Assembly: GCA_018064345.1 (NCBI GenBank)
Contig: JAGHVK010000006.1
Location: 1-42,993 of the forward strand
Direction: 5' to 3'
DNA: 42,993 bases
Origin: Candidatus Cacconaster merdequi
GTDB lineage: Bacteria; Bacteroidota; Bacteroidia; Bacteroidales; UBA932
Each line of letters starts with the position of its first letter. Position 1 is the stretch's first letter. The translations under genes and the position numbers were made by a program. The notes under the pieces were generated by a model. The model saw nothing but the letters and a program-made list of their open reading frames with translations, was not told the DNA's origin and did not search any database. Below are positions 39,916 through 42,993 of this stretch, one piece after another.

Positions 39916-40506
39916 TTATTTACCTGTCTTGCGAGGAGCCTGAACCTTCTTTGCAGGAGCAGCCTTTGTAGAAACCTTGCCTGCAGCAGCCTTAGGAGCC
40001 GCAGCCTTCTTCGCAGGGGCCTTCTTTGCAGGAGCTTTCTTTGTATCCTCAGCGGCAGCTTCACCTTCAGCAGCAGGAGCAGCAGCTTTCTTTGAGCTAC
40101 GGCGTGTTGCAGGTTTCTTAGGAGCCTCTTTTGGAGCAACCTCACTTGCGCCAAAGTCAACGAGTTCCATAATTGCCATTTCAGCAGCATCTCCTTCACG
40201 GAAACCGTTCTTCACGATACGGGTATATCCGCCCTGACGCTCAGCAATCTTCGGAGCGATAACTCTGAAAAGTTCGCTGACAGCCTCTTTCTGTTTGAGA
40301 TAACTGAAGACGATACGGCGTGAGTGTGTGGTATCTTCTTTTGACTTTGTGATGAGCGGTTCAACATACATCCTGAGGGCTTTTGCCTTTGCAAGGGTAG
40401 TCTCAATCTGCTTGTGGAGAATGAGAGAAGATGCAAGGTTAGCCATCAAAGCTTTGCGGTGGCCGCTCTGGCGTCCCAAATGATTTACTGATTTGTTATG
40501 CCTCAT
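39916..40506 (-). CDS. rplQ: 50S ribosomal protein L17 with long Lys/Ala-rich tail
   Basis: L17 binds 23S rRNA near the exit tunnel. Residues 1 to about 120 are the conserved domain ([20 protein letters not shown], then [20 protein letters not shown]). Residues about 125-196 form an extension made mostly of Ala, Lys and Pro ([24 protein letters not shown], and similar). Most bacterial L17 are about 120-130 residues long, and Bacteroidota versions are longer. This tail is at the long end. It overlaps rpoA by 11 nt and is last in the ribosomal cluster. Confidence 0.96.
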   Translation of the reverse strand: MRHNKSVNHLGRQSGHRKALMANLASSLILHKQIETTLAKAKALRMYVEPLITKSKEDTTHSRRIVFSYLKQKEAVSELFRVIAPKIAERQGGYTRIVKNGFREGDAAEMAIMELVDFGASEVAPKEAPKKPATRRSSKKAAAPAAEGEAAAEDTKKAPAKKAPAKKAAAPKAAAGKVSTKAAPAKKVQAPRKTGK

Positions 40507-41509
40507 GATCTTTCTTAGGTTTTTGTTCGATGTTATACTTTGTGATGTCCATACCGAAACTCAATTTGAGTCTCTCTACGACGCTGTCAATCTCTGTGAG
40601 CGATTTCTTACCGAAATTGCGGAACTTCATAAGTTCGGCGCGCTGGTGAGACACGAGATCTGCAAAAGTCTCGATATCAGCAGCCTTCAGGCAGTTCAAG
40701 GCTCTGACTGAAAGTTCCATGTCTGAAAGCTTGGTCAGAAGCAGATGACGCATACGGAGTGATTCTTCATCCAAATCCTTGTTTTCAGTCTCGACCGGAG
40801 TCTCAAGAGTGATCTTCTCGTCTGAGAAGAGCATGAAGTGGTGGATGAGAATCTTCGCAGCCTCTTTCAAGGCTTCTTTCGGCTGGATGGAACCGTCTGT
40901 CGTTATTTCAAGATTCAATTTCTCATAGTCAGTCTTCTGCTCGACACGCCAAGGCTCGACCGTGTATTTCACGTTCTTGATCGGAGTGTAGATGGAGTCA
41001 ATGGCTATTGTGTCGATTGAATCCGATTCAATTATATTCTCGACTGAAGGAACGTAGCCTCTTCCCTTGCCTATCCTTAGATCCATATTGATCTTCACGT
41101 CAGGCTCCATCGTGCAGATGTGAAGTTCAGGATTGAGGACGGTGAAAGAAGAGAGGTTCTTCGATATGTCTTCAGCAGTAAATTCTTGCTTACCACTAAC
41201 AGTTACGTTCACCATCTCGCCATCGACACCTTCTATCATTCTCTTGAAGCGGACCTGCTTCAGATTGAGGATGATGTCAACGACACTCTCTATCACGCCG
41301 TGGATGGTGTCAAACTCGTGTGAGACACCGTCAATGCGGATGGAGTTGATGGCAAAGCCTTCCAATGAGGACAATAATATACGACGCAGCGCATTACCTA
41401 TCGTAATACCGTATCCCGGCTCAAGAGGACGGAATTCGAAACGGCCGAAGGTATCGGTTGAATCGAGCATTATCACCTTATCGGGTTTCTGAAATGCTAA
41501 AATTGCCAT
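40496..41509 (-). CDS. rpoA: DNA-directed RNA polymerase subunit alpha
   Basis: The 337-residue protein has the N-terminal assembly domain ([20 protein letters not shown], then [20 protein letters not shown]; about 20-60). The flexible linker is followed by the C-terminal DNA/activator-binding domain (about 255-320; [38 protein letters not shown]). The C-terminus is lysine-rich (KPKKDHEA). It is between rpsD and rplQ, the classical order, and overlaps rplQ by 11 nt. Confidence 0.98.
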   Translation of the reverse strand: MAILAFQKPDKVIMLDSTDTFGRFEFRPLEPGYGITIGNALRRILLSSLEGFAINSIRIDGVSHEFDTIHGVIESVVDIILNLKQVRFKRMIEGVDGEMVNVTVSGKQEFTAEDISKNLSSFTVLNPELHICTMEPDVKINMDLRIGKGRGYVPSVENIIESDSIDTIAIDSIYTPIKNVKYTVEPWRVEQKTDYEKLNLEITTDGSIQPKEALKEAAKILIHHFMLFSDEKITLETPVETENKDLDEESLRMRHLLLTKLSDMELSVRALNCLKAADIETFADLVSHQRAELMKFRNFGKKSLTEIDSVVERLKLSFGMDITKYNIEQKPKKDHEA

Positions 41510-41544
41510 TTTTGATTCTTTTTATTAGTGTTAGCAAGTTAATT

Positions 41545-42150
41545 CTACTTAGAGTACAACTCGACGATAAGCTGTTCGTTGATGGTTTCAGGAATTTCGC
41601 TGCGCTCAGGAAGTGAAGCGAACTTGCCGGCACATTTTGCAGAATCCCATTCAAACCAAGGATACTTGCCGGCAGCGCTCTTAAGGCTGTCCTGAACTAC
41701 CTCAAGGCTCTTTGAACGCTCGCGGACTGCAACAGTTGAACCAACGCGTACGATGGTTGAAGGAATATTGCAAACCTGACCGTCAAGGGTGATGTGGCAG
41801 TGAGAGACAAGTTGTCTTGCAGCAGCTCTTGTAGGGGCGATGCCAAGACGGAAGACGATGTTGTCAAGACGGCTCTCAAGCAACAAGATGAGGTTCTCAC
41901 CTGTACGGCCCTTCATACTGTTGGCCTTTGAGTACAGATTGCGGAACTGTCTTTCGAGTACACCGTAGGTATATTTAACTTTCTGCTTTTCAGCCAGCTG
42001 AGTACCGTACTCAGAGACTTTCTTGCGCTTCTTTGCCAGACCGTGCTGTCCCGGAGGATAGCTTCTCTTTTCGAAATATCTGTCGGGACCGTAGATTGGC
42101 TCGCCGAATTTACGGGCTATTTTAGTTTTTGGACCAGTATATCTTGCCAT
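41545..42150 (-). CDS. rpsD: 30S ribosomal protein S4
   Basis: S4 nucleates 30S assembly by binding 16S rRNA. The 201-residue protein starts [20 protein letters not shown] and has the S4 RNA-binding domain at about 95-155 ([20 protein letters not shown], then [14 protein letters not shown]). The zinc-type cysteines found near the N-terminus of some S4 proteins are absent. It lies 35 bp before rpoA and 19 bp after rpsK, in the usual order. Confidence 0.98.
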   Translation of the reverse strand: MARYTGPKTKIARKFGEPIYGPDRYFEKRSYPPGQHGLAKKRKKVSEYGTQLAEKQKVKYTYGVLERQFRNLYSKANSMKGRTGENLILLLESRLDNIVFRLGIAPTRAAARQLVSHCHITLDGQVCNIPSTIVRVGSTVAVRERSKSLEVVQDSLKSAAGKYPWFEWDSAKCAGKFASLPERSEIPETINEQLIVELYSK

Positions 42151-42169
42151 AATCTAATCGTTTTAATAA

Positions 42170-42559
42170 TTATACTCTACGGCGTCCTTTTGGACGGCAA
42201 CCATTGTGAGGTAATGGAGTCACATCAATGATCTCAGTAACTTCGATACCTGCTCCGTGAATTGTACGGATTGCTGACTCACGGCCAGCTCCCGGACCCT
42301 TCACGTATGCCTTGATCTTGCGGAGACCGAGGTCATAGGCAACCTTTGCACAGTCAGCTGCGGCAACCTGAGCTGCATACGGAGTGTTCTTCTTTGAACC
42401 TCTGAAGCCCATCTTACCTGCTGATGACCAGCTGATTACCTGTCCAGTGCTGTTTGTCAGAGTGACAATCACATTGTTGAAAGTCGACGAAATATGGGCC
42501 TGACCATAAGCGTCAACCTTAACAACTCTCTTTTTGCTTGTTGTAGTTTTCTTTGCCAT
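42170..42559 (-). CDS. rpsK: 30S ribosomal protein S11
   Basis: S11 sits in the 30S platform next to the mRNA exit. The 129-residue protein has the conserved [20 protein letters not shown] and the C-terminal [18 protein letters not shown]. It lies 11 bp after rpsM and 19 bp before rpsD. Confidence 0.98.
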   Translation of the reverse strand: MAKKTTTSKKRVVKVDAYGQAHISSTFNNVIVTLTNSTGQVISWSSAGKMGFRGSKKNTPYAAQVAAADCAKVAYDLGLRKIKAYVKGPGAGRESAIRTIHGAGIEVTEIIDVTPLPHNGCRPKGRRRV

Positions 42560-42570
42560 AATTTCATCCC

Positions 42571-42948
42571 TTATTTAGTTGCTTTCTTCTTGTTGGCTAC
42601 AGTCTTCTTGCGGCCCTTGCGGGTACGTGCATTGTTCTTGGTGCTCTGACCGCGAACAGGGAGACCGAGACGATGGCGGATTCCGCGATAGCATCCGACA
42701 TCCATCAGACGCTTGATGTTCATCTGAACTGATGAACGGAGTTCACCTTCGATTTTGAATTCATTTGCAATCTTACCACGGATTGCTGAAATCTGATCAT
42801 CGTTCCAATCCTTTACCTTGATGTTCGGATCAATGTTGAGGTCAGCGAGAATCTTGCTTGCGGAACTGCGACCGATTCCGAAGATATAGGTCAAACCTAT
42901 CTCTCCACGTTTGTTGTTTGGTAAATCAACTCCGGCTATACGTGCCAT
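42571..42948 (-). CDS. rpsM: 30S ribosomal protein S13
   Basis: S13 contacts the 50S subunit and P-site tRNA. The 125-residue protein starts [20 protein letters not shown] with the helix-two-turn-helix region. It shows [20 protein letters not shown], and the basic end carries [11 protein letters not shown], as expected. Bases 42949-42993 upstream are AT-rich with no gene visible; further genes of the cluster should lie outside the window. Confidence 0.98.
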   Translation of the reverse strand: MARIAGVDLPNNKRGEIGLTYIFGIGRSSASKILADLNIDPNIKVKDWNDDQISAIRGKIANEFKIEGELRSSVQMNIKRLMDVGCYRGIRHRLGLPVRGQSTKNNARTRKGRKKTVANKKKATK

Positions 42949-42993
42949 AATATATTTTTTATTTTATTGTTTATACAAATTAAAAAATTATCC

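Noticed and set aside
1..42993. CRISPR arrays, insertion sequences, rRNA genes, integrases, phage genes
   Set aside because: No direct-repeat arrays, transposase motifs, terminal inverted repeats or rRNA segments were seen. The only mobile-looking trace is the decayed pair at 389-830.

Overview
The window reads as chromosomal core DNA from a member of the Bacteroidota, most likely order Bacteroidales. Three things support this: the recurrent -7 promoter element TAnnTTTG, the near absence of Shine-Dalgarno sequences before the genes, and the gene content (Rnf complex with an RseC-like protein, GSCFA protein, long alpha-2-macroglobulin, MINPP-like histidine phosphatase, S13-S11-S4-alpha-L17 cluster). 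I cannot name a genus from sequence alone. There are no insertion sequences, CRISPR arrays, rRNA genes or prophage genes. The only accessory-looking DNA is a decayed two-gene remnant near the left end.

Layout: 1-860 holds the 3' end of one gene and a broken DUF3791/DUF3990-like pair. 858-1557 holds a small hypothetical gene and two tRNA genes (Ala-GGC, Pro-CGG). 1684-10406 (minus) is a tightly packed run: zinc-ribbon/coiled-coil protein, dnaB, DUF3108 protein, RseC-like protein, then rnfB-C-D-G-E-A. 10511-12757 (minus) is two M23 peptidase paralogues and a MerR regulator. 12838-17894 (plus) is alaS followed by one continuous ORF joining an LptF/LptG permease to methionyl-tRNA formyltransferase. 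17873-24762 (minus) is a complete histidine operon of seven overlapping ORFs, hisG-hisDC-hisB-hisH-hisA-hisF-hisIE, in which hisD and hisC are one gene. Upstream of it is a leader peptide with four consecutive His codons and three mutually exclusive RNA pairings, a classical attenuator.

The right part holds an acyltransferase (minus), then queG, a GSCFA gene and a secreted histidine phosphatase fused to an endonuclease/exonuclease/phosphatase domain (plus). Next come tgt, a second LptF/LptG permease and a nucleoside transporter-like MFS protein (minus), then an alpha-2-macroglobulin and a MATE exporter (plus). The window ends in the ribosomal-protein cluster rpsM-rpsK-rpsD-rpoA-rplQ (minus).

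The most striking features are the his attenuator and three gene fusions: LptG-Fmt, HisD-HisC and phosphatase-EEP. The his operon encodes all enzymes from PRPP and ATP to histidine in order of dense translational overlap. queG and tgt both serve queuosine tRNA modification but sit in different transcription units. Convergent pairs fmt/hisIE and phosphatase/transporter overlap by 22-23 bp at their 3' ends.
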